A DNA stretch of 64,000 nucleotides from Euglena gracilis (lineage: Eukaryota; Euglenida; Euglenophyceae; Euglenales), in assembly GCA_039621445.1 (NCBI GenBank), contig CP154955.1:57961698-58025697 (forward strand), written 5' to 3'. Position 1 is the first letter of the stretch, and each line of letters opens with the position of its first letter. Below are positions 31,430 to 44,100 of this stretch, piece by piece. The notes beneath the pieces are model-generated. The model was not told the origin of the DNA and did not search any database. It saw only the letters and a list, made by a program, of their open reading frames with translations. The position numbers and the translations under genes are program-made.

Positions 31430-31930
31430 GGCGTAACCCCCCCCCCCCAAATAAGACCCTGGGTCCATTTCATGGGTCGGTTTCTGGAAAGCCCGAAGGT
31501 GTGGTCTTATTCATTTTATGGATTTTTCCTGGAAAATTTTTGTTTGGAAAATTATTGCGCAAGGCCCTTTGAGTACTGATTCTCACGTCATTTTACGTTC
31601 ATACAGATACGCGTGGCACAAAATGCTTTTGTTGAAGACTTGTTTCATGGATTGTTGGCAGAGGCAGCTGAAGAATTGACACGATTCAAAAAAATTTCTT
31701 TTCACCTCTTCTTGTCGTGCCTTCCTTCAGGCATCCTTTTCCACTTTTATGGTGGGTCCATTTCATGGATTTGTTCTCGGAAGGGCCAGGTCTTATTCAT
31801 GGGGGGGGGTCCATTTCATGGATTTTGGGGGGGGTCCATTTCATGGATGTTTGCTTGGAACGTTCAGGGGGGGGTCTTATTTTTGGGGGGGTTTCGGAAA
31901 GGCACATTGGACAAAAATTATGGGAAGAGA
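31430..31930. repeat. GGGTCTTATTTTTGGGGG / CCATTTCATGG repeat cluster
   Basis: Tandem and inverted units with GGTCTTATTCATTTTATGGATTT and TCCATTTCATGGATTTT. Related blocks are at 36,025-36,135, 42,955-43,055, 43,285-43,375 and 60,660-60,985. No coding sequence was found. Confidence 0.55.
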
Positions 31931-32451
31931 GTTTTTTCTCGCATAATTTTTGTCCAGGCTGTATTTGTGACCCATTCTCATGAGTATTATTATTTTTTGG
32001 CAAGTCTTTTTTCGCAAATCAGGCGATAGAAAGGAATTTTGGGCCGCTTTGGGGATAGGTTTCAACCAAATTCTTTGACTGATACCCCCCCCTCCTTTGT
32101 GGAAGCTTCAGCAGTCACAGCGGCTGCCATCCGGCCCAGACATTGGAAAGACCACCTCCATTTGACACTCAAACAATGAAATTCAAATGTGTTTGCACAC
32201 GGTGTGGACAAAAATCACGGAAGCCAATACTTGCGGGAAAATAATTACATGAAAAAAAATTCATGGGAAAATTGGGTTGGTTTCCCATAATTTTTTCCCT
32301 GCAATTTTTCTCCGGACTGGCAAAGTTTGCTGTCAGGGAAGTGTGGAAAAGTCTGCAGTCACATCATTTACGGCTCAGTGGGGTCTGGGTAGCTTGGCCG
32401 GCCGCCGGAGGCTATGCTTGGTCTCCACCTTATTTTTGTGTGCTTGCCTCA

Positions 32452-32524
32452 GCCCCGCCCAAATGGTGTTCCCCTGCCTGTGATGGGCCCCCCTGCAGCG
32501 CCAGGCGGGGGGAGCCCAACAGAG
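32452..32524 (+). CDS. Possible proline/glycine-rich exon
   Basis: A block starting after CCTCAG and ending at ACAGAG|GTGTGTG reads PRPNGVPLPVMGPPAAPG and GGSPTE, in phase 0 at both ends. The donor runs straight into a GT-rich tract, as also seen after the exon at 39,265. It may be an upstream exon of the coiled-coil gene. The sequence is low-complexity, so it could be a chance open stretch. Confidence 0.3.
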
Positions 32525-33871
32525 GTGTGTGTGTGTAAGTTTGTGTGTCTGTGGGTGTGGGCTTGTGCGTGTTGTGTGGGTGGGTGTGAGTGTATGTGTT
32601 GTGTGTGTGCGGGTATATTTTTTGAGGGGTGTTCGGGGATGGTTATCTTTGCAGCTTCTTTGCTCCCTGGGCTCGCCTTCAGTCCTGCCAAAAATGATGG
32701 GGAAGAAATGATGGGAACGACCTCAATTTCCCCATCACTTTTTCCCCGCCATTTCCCCCCTGCGTACTTTTCCTATGCCCATCGAAAATGACTGTCCAGA
32801 GGCAAGAACCTCGTTTTTCTGACCTCCTTTGTCGTGACGTTTGATGGCACCTTGATTCCAAATTTTCCAATCCGTTCCCATTTTTGTGCATTTATCATCT
32901 CATGTGGTTCTTTCCGCATGTGAGGCTGGACTTCTCCCAGCAGTACGTGGTACAGTTGTGGCGTCCATTAAGATAATCTGCCTCAAAGGAAGCAAACCCT
33001 CTCGTTATTCTAATCATTTCACTGTAATCAATAGGCTGTTATTTTGTCAAGTTCTTTGTAAATAGGAGCTGCAATGGCCAAGTATAATATACGACTGTCT
33101 CAGCTGCACTCAATGTGTGGTATCAGATGGGCATCCAGTCAACTGGTTGATTGTCTCATCATTCTCTTTTTGTTTTCCCTGAACATGACATCTTAATCCA
33201 TCATTGTTTGCATCCAAAAATCATTGTTTGTGCTTCTCGTTTTTGGGGGGTTACACTATTTTTCCAGGAAAATTGTGGCACTGCATAGGTTTCGTGGATC
33301 ATATACACAAGTCATTTCTGTCCCACCTGAACTGGTGCAGTTTGTGCATCGGATGCTTGGTTTTGAGGCTCGTCTTCCGAAGGCGACGACATATTTTGCA
33401 TGTTTTGTTAACTGACTTGTTTTTGTCCCGGACCCCCTCCCCCCTCCCGGGGGAGTTGGCAAAAAAAAAACACTAAAATGACCCGGCACCAGTTTTTGAC
33501 CATTTTTTTTTGGCCCCGCACCGTCCCCCAGGCCCTGCCCTACGTCGATGTCCAGGCCGGCTTGGAGGCGGAGCAGACGCGGCCAGAGGGGCGTGGGGCT
33601 TTGGATTTGGGGGGGGGGCGGGCCCCTTTGTAGAAGGTCCCGCCCCTTCCCCAGGGGGTGGGTAGATGCTGTGGCGGGCAGGGGGGGGGATCGGAGAGGG
33701 CACTTTCAACCCCCTCTTGGGGGGAGGACGGGTGGTGGGTGCTGTTGCAGCACGCCCCCCCCCCCCCGGCACCGAAGGCCTGAGGGCCCAAAAATGGCCA
33801 TTTTCAAGAGAAATTGGCTGGTTGGCCAGGGTCGGGGCCAAAACCGCCCCCCCCCCCTGGTGTGTGTAGAT

Positions 33872-34098
33872 CAGGGTTTTTTTTAGTCTTGAACCCTGGT
33901 GGGGTCCGGCCGAGCCCCCCCCCCCCCCGGGGTCCCCCCCAAGGGGGAGGTGGGATTTACTATTTGGCGCCAAAGGCACCGAACTTTTTTTGAAAAAGGT
34001 GCTATTTTTAGCATTTTTCGTGATTCTTGGCCATTTTTAGGAAACGAGAGTGGGTCCCCCGGGTCCCCCCCTCCCCCTGTCTTAAAAAAAAAACCCTG
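33872..34098. mobile_element. CGGCGCC-core hAT-like short element
   Basis: Ends are CAGGGTTTTTTTTAGTC and GTCTTAAAAAAAAAACCCTG. The flanks GTGTAGAT and ATGTAGAT agree in seven of eight bases. The core reads TTTGGCGCCAAAGGCACC and TGCTATTTTTAGC. Confidence 0.85.
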
Positions 34099-35065
34099 AT
34101 GTAGATACAATTAGGAATCACACATATTTGACAATTTTGATTCCTAATTTGAGTAAAAATTTCTAATCAGGGGCCATTTTTAACTTCTACCAGGAATCAG
34201 AAAAAAAAACGAGGAAAATCTCCCGGGGTTACTAAAAAGCCAGCCAGCCTCGCCCCAATTGAAAACACGAAAAAGTGGGTGAATCTCACTTTCTCCGACG
34301 AGAAGTGAAGCAGAAAAAAAAATGTCTCTTGGTTTGGGAAAAAGAACCCTGAAAAGCGAAGTGCAAAGTAGACCGCCTGAGATAAATGCCCATTTTGGTG
34401 ACATAAACACAATGACATTTTGGTGACATTTAACACAATTTGGGTTTTTGTTTTTTCTTCGGATTTTTTCCGAAAATCTGGGGGGGGGTACATTTTTGGT
34501 GGTCAGTTTTTGCTTTAAATCGGCAGGGGGCCTTATTTTGGGAGGGGGTTTTGTGTGATGGGGGATTAGTTGGGTGGACCAAAAGACACAAAACTTTTCC
34601 GAGAAGAATGCAAACATTTTTGCTGCATTTTATGGCCGCAAACAATTTTTGCAGTTTTGCATGGTCCAAGCACAATCTAAAATGATTTGGTGCAACTCTC
34701 CATCCTCCTTTATTCCTTTATTCCAATTTTTCAAATATATTAATTTTTTGCTTTTTTAGCACAACTTGATTCTCCTTATTCATTCATTGATCATTTTCGT
34801 GTCTGAAATTGGGGTTTTTGGTGATGTTTCAGGGAACATTTCACGGGTGCGCTGATAGCGGACTGCCGCCTCCGGCGGCGGGGGGTGCGCGTCTATTTGG
34901 ACCCCACCTGTGCGATTTTTGTTGATTTCCTTTGGAAACCCCATCAAAACGGGGATGCGGTTGTGCGCTTTTATTTGTGCCCGGCGCTTGTAGCGGCCCC
35001 GCGCTGCTATTAGGGGGGGGGTTTATGTGAATGGTCACCCCCCCGCCCCGCCCTCCTCCCTCTGG

Positions 35066-35128
35066 CGGTGCCTGTCGGAGGAGGCGGAGCGGCGGGAGGC
35101 GGAACTGCAGCGGCGCCACGACGATGAG
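35066..35128 (+). CDS. Coiled-coil gene, exon A
   Basis: The block encodes RCLSEEAERREAELQRRHDDE and stops at a good donor, GATGAG|GTCTGC, in phase 0. The charge pattern and lack of helix breakers suggest a coiled coil. The left boundary is unclear: no AG lies in the preceding pyrimidine-rich stretch (CCTCCTCCCTCTGG). A missing A before that GG would restore an acceptor, as at two exons of the upstream transporter gene. Confidence 0.5.
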
Positions 35129-38100
35129 GTCTGCCCCTCCGCCGGGGATGAAGGAAGGTCAAGTCGAGGTGTTCCCGGCCGCTGTTCCCGGACGCTAAAC
35201 CCCCGGCGTTTGCATAGTTTTATTTGGCTGGCTTGGTCTGTCGAAGTGGGGGTTTGTACCCCAGCCCCCAAAAGGAAACCAGGCATCATTTCTTCAGGCG
35301 AAATTTCCAAAACGTTTTTAAGGTGTTTTTTTTTAAAAAAAATTTAAGGCCGTTTTTTTTACGGTTTTTTTTAAAGGTTTTCAAAGGCATTTTGAGAATT
35401 TTTAAGAATTTTTGGGGCATCTTTTTTCCAAGGGCGGTCAAAGAGCCATCTGGGAATCGAACCAACGTTGGTCCAGGTTGAAAATCAAACAGTTCAGTTA
35501 CTCATTTTTTTGAGTTTTGGGTGGATAGACAATTTTTCAGCGATGCCTGCATTTTTTTCCTGGCGTTGACTTGTCTTTGCCGACTTCTTTTTTTGCTTGC
35601 AATTCGAAAAATTTTCCAGGACGAACACATCTAAAGGTTTTTAAAAGGTTTCAAGGCAATTTGGCCTCTTTTTTTTAAGGAAGGTTTTTTTCAAAGCCTT
35701 CCTAATTCCGCCTTAAAAATGTCTGATTGAGACCCCGGGGCGGATTGAGCAAAAATCTCAAAACCGGACCACCCTCTGAATTCAAAACCCCCTGACGGCA
35801 TGAGGCGTTGGGGCAGAGAGAAAAATACTCCAAAATGGCCGGAAGCCCTGTGTTTGGGCACAAAATGCTGAAGACTCTGATTTTTGGGGTATTTTTGAGA
35901 CCGAAAGGTATTCAAATTGTCGAAATTACCAATGTACACATGTCACGAAGTGCCAAAGGAATTCTTTGTGTTTTTTTAGAGTGATGATTTTTTCGGGCCA
36001 AGGTCGGTCAAGAAAAATTCAAATTGAGACTCCCCCAAAATAAGACCCCCCCCTCCTGGAGATTTCCAGCGCCCCCTGGAGGTTTCCAAAAATGGATCCA
36101 AAAATAACACCTGTGTGCCATATTTTGGGGTATCAAAATCCGGCTCCCCCCACCCACAATACCCCCACAACGTCATTTCTGACGTTTTTTTTTTGTCAAA
36201 ATAGACATTTTTTTTACACGAAACTCGGGCAAATAAGGTTTGTAAATTTTCGGGTCTTTTTGGCCACCCTCCTTGGACCCTGTCATTTTCTTCACTAGGG
36301 AGGAGGGAGGCGTTGGGCCGCCCTTTAGTCAGTCGGTCCCCGGGGTTTGTTGGGGGTTTTGCAAGTTGGGGGAGAAATTGACTTCGTTTTTTTTTTTTGC
36401 GCATAATGTCTGTGCGGAAGGTAATGTGTGGGGGCTCACAGAGGACTCCCTGTGAAAACAAACAGGTTGGCATGGGGGGGGCGGGAGGATGGTTTCCATC
36501 CATCCTCCATCTTCCATCCGTCATGGGGGGCCAAATGATTTCCAGGAATTGTGGCCGCGTGCAACTGGGTAGCATGCTGTGGCCTGTCTTTGGAATGCTC
36601 TGCGTCATTCCTGTGCGGTGAATAGGATGTTTGTTCAGTGGTTGGCTCTGAGAGGGGGCAGCTATGCTGTGGGGCACTAAAACGGAGTGGAGGGAGCAAA
36701 TTGTTTGCATTTTTTGACTGTCAGGGAATTCAGAAAAGTTGAGTTTACCTTGCAAACCCTCAAAGGTCTTCCTATCTTGTCGTAAAATTTACCAAAATTA
36801 TCCCAAAAAATTCGAAATTCAAGGAGTATGGATCATGCGAAAAAATGCATGTTGGATTTCACCAGAAACCCTTCCAAAAAATACATTTCCGGCGGATTTC
36901 CACCCGCACCCCCCCCAACCCCACTGCATGCTGTATTTGCTGCTACCTTGTCTTCGTGGGAGGGTTGCTCGTTGGGAATTCATAATTAGCACCAGCACGG
37001 AAAAGCTTTCAAAGGTTGTTGAAAAGATTTTGGGATTTTGAAGGCACCCTCGGAAAGTGCAAACGAGCCGCCCTCCCCCCTCCGGGGGGACCTCCACTCG
37101 ACCCTTACCAGTGCCATGCCACCAGGGCGGTCTTGACAGGATGCTTGAGGGCCAGCCAAGGGCCGCTGCGGGGGTCGAACAGGGTCGAAAAGTAACAGGT
37201 CGAGAAACCCGGATGGGGAACTGTCCAAGGATGCCAGGAATCCCGCCAGCCGACCTGGTTTTGCCAAACCATGGCCATTGTTTCGGTGGATTTTGCATTG
37301 AGTGAAATAAAATTTTTTTGTTTACGGACCTCCGCCCTGCATAGTGATCTAAACCCCCCTCCCCAAATAATGGGGCAGTGCCCTTTGAGTGGGCAGTGCC
37401 CAAATAACGGGGCAGGCGGCAGGCTGCAAAAGATGGTTCCAATAATGGGGCACCCTCAGTTGTTTTTTTTTTGGCGCAGCGATGCCAAAAATATTCCACA
37501 ACCAGGCATTTGCTTAAGGGATTGCAGTACCCCCCAGGGGGGGGGGGGGCTGGACTGCAGCTAGTCCAAATTTGGAGTGGGATTTCTAGCAGACCCCCCC
37601 CTGGGGGGGGGTCTGCTAGCAGGGCTAGCTAGTGGAAAATATTTTTCCAGTGACCGGCACGAAGCGCCGAAAAATGTTTTTGGGACCCCCAAAAATGGCC
37701 AAAAATGCCCGTTTTTGGCCATTTTTGGGATTTTTTTGGAACAAAATCAGCCCAAAACCTATTAAAAACCTTATTTTTCCTCTGGCGCGCAGCGCCAGAG
37801 GAAATTTTTTTTCCAGTTCAGGGGACCCCCGGACCCCCCCCCCCCTGGGGGAGGGGGGTCTAGCTAGTCCATTTTTTCTAGTGTCTAGCCGATTGGCTAG
37901 CCAGTACCCCCCCCCCCGGGGGTCCTTAAGCAAATGCCTGTCCACAACGCTTGCTGCTGTGAGTGCTTCGCAGCAGGTTTTGGGGGAGGGATAAAAGAGA
38001 CGGATGGACAGTGGCGTAAGAAGCAAAATCGGAGGATTTGTCACTCCTCACAAAAAGTCTGTGCGGGAATTCCGTGATGTTGGGTAGCGCCCAAATACTG

Positions 38101-41100
38101 GGGCAGGGCGAAGGTCAAAAAGATGGTGCGAGTAATGGGGCACCCCCCCCCCCGTCATTTGGGAGGGGGGGTTTAGGCGTGTGCCCGCTGACCCCAATGC
38201 GGTGTAGGTGCGGCGGGTGATGCAGACGCCCCCGCCGTGCATGCAGACCAAGCCCCGGGGCATTGCCGGGCCCAAGTGTGGCGGCGGTGTTTCGCTCTAC
38301 GTGGGGTGGTTCGAAAATGGGGCTATGTGAGTGGGTTTTTTGTTTTGTTTTTTTTTGTGTTTTTTATGTTTTGTTTTTTGTTTTGTTTTTTGCTTTTTAT
38401 AAAATGCCAAATGGGCTGAAGCTTTGTTAATCTTGCCAGGGGGAAGACCGGAAAAGATCACGCTTCAAGGAACGAGGTGATCCATGGTGGAAACTCAGAA
38501 GGTGGTCGGTACGAAAAAATCATGTGATCTGCAACAATGTTTTGTTGTCCAACGAATTGAACTATGGATGGATGTCCGATGAATGGAATGGAATGATGAA
38601 TGGAAGTATGTCAATTTTTTGATAAGAACAGTATTCTGCACCAAATGTATTCAAGGAGCAGTGGTGAATCGGTCCATCAATGGACTGTCCAAACGACTTT
38701 GGAGGGATAAGGCACCAAAACATCGCTTCCAAAAGGTCCCAAAATATACCAGGGGAGAAGTAAGTTAATTGGGGGTACATCTGGTTCAGCCTTTAATTAC
38801 CACAACCATAGTGATGATGAGATGATGAACTGAGAACGAGCATCGCATTTTTTGCTTCACTTTTGGCCATTTATATTTTACCTGGAAGAACATGCTGGCC
38901 GCTGGCATTCTTTCACCCCCAACCCCCCGCACTTTTGGACACTTTTCGGCCCTTTTCATTTTTGGCCGGGCAGGGCTGGATAGAGGTAGAGGGATAGAGG
39001 TAGAGGTAGAGGTAGAGGTAGAGGTAGAGGTCACCTCTACCTCTGCTATCCCTCTATGTCACCTCAATGTCAAACTTTTAAGGAAAGTGGCTTATCAAAG
39101 AAAATTTATGCGGCATTATTTTTAAGGCAAATTTTTCCCCGAAACCTTTGAGCTTCCCCCTCCCCCCCCGCAACAGTGTTCGGGTATGCCGCACCGCCGG
39201 GCCGGGTCGCTGTGCCCGTGGTGCGTCAGGCTTGGGTACTGGTGGCTGCCTGCCTGTGCCGCAGTGATGCGGCAGACCACGCCCGGTGGAAGGAGCAGGA
39301 GTTCGCCCGCATCGCCCGCGAGTTGGAGGAGAGCCGGCTTGTGGCCCGGCGGGAGCTGAAGACCCAGTGTGTGTGTTGTGTGCGTGTTGTGTGTTGTGTG
39401 GTGTGTGGTGTGTGTGGTGTGTGGTGTCTGGTGTGCGGTGTGTGGTGTGTGGTGCGTGGTGTGTGTGTGTGTGTTGTGTGTGTTGTGTGTTGTGTGTGGT
39501 GTGTGGTGTGTGGTGTGCGTGTGTGCGTTTGTGTTGTGTGTGTTGTGTGTGTTGTGTGTTGTTTCGTTGTGCGTGTTGTGTGCATTTCGCGTGTGTGCGG
39601 ACGTGTGAGTGTGAGTGAGTGAGTGTTTGTGTGTTTTTCTCTGTGTGTGCACGACGCGAGCGAGTGTGTGCGCACGCCGGGTGCCTCTTTGTTCAAAAAT
39701 GACAGTGACAGAAATGGAGGAAACCATTCAGAACTTTTCTGCATTATTTTCACTTTCTCATCATTTCCTCACCCTGTGGCCTTCTTCCGCTCCTTCCTGG
39801 AACCACCTACCTTCAGGCATTCAAATCTCAGACAGAAAAAAAAGTGACGAAGTTTTTTGATATTCGGGCTGCACAGATGAGCACTCAAGATAAAACCTTC
39901 AAGTTGCAGATAATTTTTGGGGAAACGGGTGCTTTTTGATCATGCAATTTTTGGCGAAACGGGTGCTGTTTGATCAGATAATTTTTTGGGCAAACGGGTG
40001 CTTTTTGATCAGATAATTTTTGGGGAAACGGGTGCTTTTTGATCGTGTAATTTTTGGGGAAACGGGTGCTTTTTGATCAGATAATTTTTGGGGAAACGGG
40101 AGTTTCGAAATTTTTCGAAGTCCCGTAGGAGCCAAATAACGCCAAAAGCCCCCTTTGGGGTCATTTTCTGTACTTTCTTATGAAATTTAGCATTTTTTGA
40201 GGTCAGATAATCCAGAAAAAGCAATTTTTTTTCGTAATTTGTTGTCAGAGATTGTGATTTTTACCTACATTTTCAGGTCAAAATCCGGGCTTTTGGCCCG
40301 AAACCGGGGGGGGGTATTAATTCGGTGGCCGAAGTCGGACCCTGAGGGGGGGGGTATTATTTGGGGGGAGGTTTACTAGCCGTTTAAAAAGCCGTTTTGA
40401 CAGTGACCCTCTCCTCCTGTAATGTTCAACAGTTGCAAAATATGACCCATCTGGTCCGGAGTGCAGGCACCTGCGCACGCCTGGCACACCTGACCTGCGT
40501 GACCTAGCCACATGCCCCCGCGACCATTGCAATGGAGCCGCTCGCGTCCAGCGCCCCCCCCCCCACAGGGCCGAGGAGGCGGCGCGCAAGTGGCGCAGCA
40601 TCGCGTTGGACCAGGAGGCCCGGCACAGCGATTCTTTGAGGCTGGCCTTTGAGGGGGGGAGGGGGTTGTTGGGTGGCTCAGACAAGCCACCCCTCCTTGC
40701 CCCCCCCCCCCCGGGACAGGGGGGCTCGCTCACTGGGCTTGCCCCCCTGCTTTTTGGTGAAGTGCTGGACAACCCCCCACCCACTGCCTGCCAGAGCAGC
40801 CCCCTGAGCCCCCTGAGCTGCCCCCCCCCCCCCGCCGCACTGGTCTGCTTTTGTTGCAAACCCTGCACTGTGACGGTGCAAATCCCAACGGTTGTCGTTG
40901 GTGTTGGAGGGGTCCCGGTTGGCCGGTCCTTGGGGGTTTCATATGCGCCGACCCCGGCTTAAATGAAACCCGTTGGACAGCCGGCCATCCGGTGCCCAAT
41001 TTAGACAATGCGACAGCTGCATCCTTAAAGGACATTCTCCGACCAAGAGGGGGGGGTAGACCCCATGTAAGTGTGCAGTGCCCAAATCAGTGTCACACCC

Positions 41101-44100
41101 CCGAGGACCCGAGGTAACGTCCAAAAAAGCCAATTTCCACTGGAGTGCTTTTGGGGAGTGCCCAAATCAGTGTCACACCCCTGAAGGTCCGAAGCTCGGT
41201 CCAATAATGTGTGCACCCCGTGCACACATTATTGGACGTTTAGCCCTCCCCCCTGCTTGCATATATATTTCGAAGTTGGCTGCATTTTGCAAACCCTTTG
41301 AAATTTTCATTGCGAAAACTGCACCCAACAAGCAAATAAGTTATTAAGAACCGATGAATGAAGCAGTGCTGATGGACCAGGAGGCAGGAAGCTGAAAACC
41401 TAAGAAACGGTACATGGTGTAAGATAACAGTGTTCATCTCGAGCTTGGTGTTTGGTTTGTGATTGGCAATTGGATTCATAGTCCTGTCGGTCCCAAAACA
41501 GTCAAATGGCTGTTTTGTGTTGAGACGGGATAGGAATGTACCAGGATCCTGGAAACCATTGGGTGATGGGTGCCAGGGGTTTCAATGCCGGGCCGAACGC
41601 CCTCGGTTGTTTTATTCCGCAACAAAACAACAGGCAATTAGTGGGGCTGCCTCCCCCCCAGGGCCCCCGACAAGAGTTGCTGCCCGTGCTGGGGGAACTG
41701 CTGGGCCAGACCAGTGGGGGGGCGCCGGAGCAGGGGGAGGAGTACTGGAAGGCGCGCTGCGAGCCCAGGGGCCGAGGGGCCCCGCGTCAGCCGGGCGGGG
41801 TGATTTTGCTGCTGCCGTCCGCTCCCCTGCCGCCAGCGCGCATGGGCCAGAGTGCCTCTTGTGTTTTTTTTGTATTTTTTTTGTATTTTTTGGGGGGCTT
41901 GCTGTTCCAGCATGCTTCAATGTGTTTGGGACCGATCCGCTCCCGATCGTTTTCAGTCCGGAAATGAGATGGAGGGCATGGTGGAATAGGAGCGCTTGGG
42001 CGAAATAAATTTCCTAAGCAGTTTTCTGCCTGTGGTTTTCGCCTTTTGTGTGGATCACAACCCCTGCATCCACCATTCCCCCAACAAAACAAAGAATCGA
42101 GTTGTCACAATGCGCCAGGCCAATCAGTTCCCCAGTTTGCAGCCCAAAAATCTCTTCTCTGCCTGGCGTTCTTTTTCCTCTTCTGGCAATTAGCTTTTTG
42201 AATGTCAGGCAGCACCAGCTTTGGCCAGGGGGTAGCCCGAGTCCAAAGGTTTGGTTGTTGACCCGGAGGGGTGTCGGAGGGGAGCACAACAACAAACCCA
42301 CCAACTACCAGGGGGGGGTGCAAGCACCATCAGAAATAGGACACAAAATTAACGTATATGATATTACGTGTACTATACATGTGTACCACATAAATTGTAG
42401 ATATGTAGATATTGATATACAGATAGATGTACAGTCTGGACAAGAACGATGGGAAACAAGAACGACGAAAAAAGATGATAGGAAACTTTGATTTAGGAAT
42501 AATTAATGATGGGAAGATTCAACTTTTCATGGAAAATGATGGTAACTTTTCCACTTGTGTTGAAAATTTTTTTGGCAAAAAGGCAACTCAAATTCCAAAA
42601 AAAGGTCAAAATAGCCTTCTGGGTGTCTTTTTTGTGGTTTTACATTAAAATCGGACCCCAAAATCGACCACCCCCATCCTTTTGTGTGTAATATTTGACC
42701 TGTGAACGTGGTTCCTCCGAAAGAGCTTTGAAAGGGCATGGTAGGGGAAAATGAATAGAAAAAATGATGGGAAAACCTGAGCGGTTTCCCATCATTTTTG
42801 TTTCCTGTCATTTTCTGTCCGGACTGTGTGTTAAAAAACTGTGTTTCTGCCCCCAGCCAAGCCCCCCCCCCCCATGTGGTGTTCCATGACCTCCCCTCTC
42901 CACCCTCCCACCCCTGAGAGGGGTGTTTGGGAGGTGGTCGATCCCCATGGGGTAAACCCCCCCAAAAAACAAGACCCGGGTCTTATTTTTGGGTCCATTG
43001 CTGGAAACCTCCAGGGGGGGTCATATTTTTTGGGGGTCTTATTTTTGGATTTTTGCTTGACCGACCCGGGCCTGAAAAAGCACCTTTTTCAGGTTCCCAA
43101 GAGCACTAACTTTTTTCCTTCGGTGCTTCGCGCCATGTGTAAATTGGTGTAAATTGACATTTACCATGTTTTCTTGCACTTCAAAAATCTGAAAATTTTT
43201 TAGATTTCAATATTTTGGTGTACGAAATTGGGGTTTTTGGTAATTTTTCGGGAAAAATTTCACCTTCCCCGGCACTTCGTGCCGTCAGGGGGGGTCTTGT
43301 TTTTGGGGGGGGGTCTTATTTTTGGATTTTTGCTTGATCGTCCCAGGGGGGGGTCTTATTTTTGGGGGGGGGTTTCTGTCGACCCGGCCTTCCCAGCCAA
43401 CCCCGGCGACCCCTGCCACTGACCCTGGAGCTGATGTGCCGCGGCGAAGCCTTTGCTTAGAAGGTTCCCAGTCGGCCTGGTTCTTGGAGGGGGGACACTT
43501 TGGGGGGGGGGCCTGGCTTTATATTTGGACAGGATTTCAAGACCCTCAGGGGGGGGGGCTTTAAATTTGGAGGGAAATCAAACTTTTTCGGGTGGCCCCT
43601 ATGACCTTCGCCGGCCTTTAGTTGTGGCCAAACACCAATTTTATGCCAGATTTTCGTTGTGTACCTCCTATTTTTCGCAAAAATGTGCAATTCTTATCCA
43701 AAATGGAGCATCTCTGGTGAAAAAGATGTTGTATCCATCCAAAAATTTTTCTATGTTTTCCTGAATGACATCAGCGTCTGGCTCCATATTGTGGGGGGGG
43801 GGCTTTATATTTGGGCGGAAAATCAAACTCCCGGGGCAGCTTTATATTGGGGGGGGGGCTTATTTTGGGGGGGGGGCCTAATTTTTGGGGGGGGCTTTAT
43901 ATTTGGGGGGGGTTTATGCAATAATCGCGGTTGCAAACATTACAATTAGAATTTGGTTAAGTGAGTCCGGGCTGTTTGTCCGCTACCTGGCTGGGAGGTG
44001 CTGGATGGAAAACCGGTGCTGGCTGGCTGGCTCCCCCCAAGGGTAGGGTCCCCTCCGGCTTGAGAAAACCCCTTGCTTGCTTGCACCATGTGGACAAAAA

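Larger units (their letters stand above)
31960..34870. other. Stretch with at most one weak exon
   Basis: Apart from the candidate at 32,452, the stretch holds AT-rich unique DNA (32,880-33,410), G/C-run repeats and the short element at 33,872. A small ATTAGGAATCA / TGATTCCTAAT hairpin lies at 34,110-34,150. Confidence 0.5.

Noticed and set aside
34833-34905. Exon beginning after GATGTTTCAG and reading TGALIADCRLRRRG
   Set aside because: It has a fair acceptor and a GT downstream, but a similar block recurs at 47.9 kb and partly at 34.97 kb, so it is more likely a repeat.
39905-40100. Possible CRISPR-like array
   Set aside because: Units are contiguous, near-identical and without unique spacers, and the context is a eukaryotic nuclear genome.
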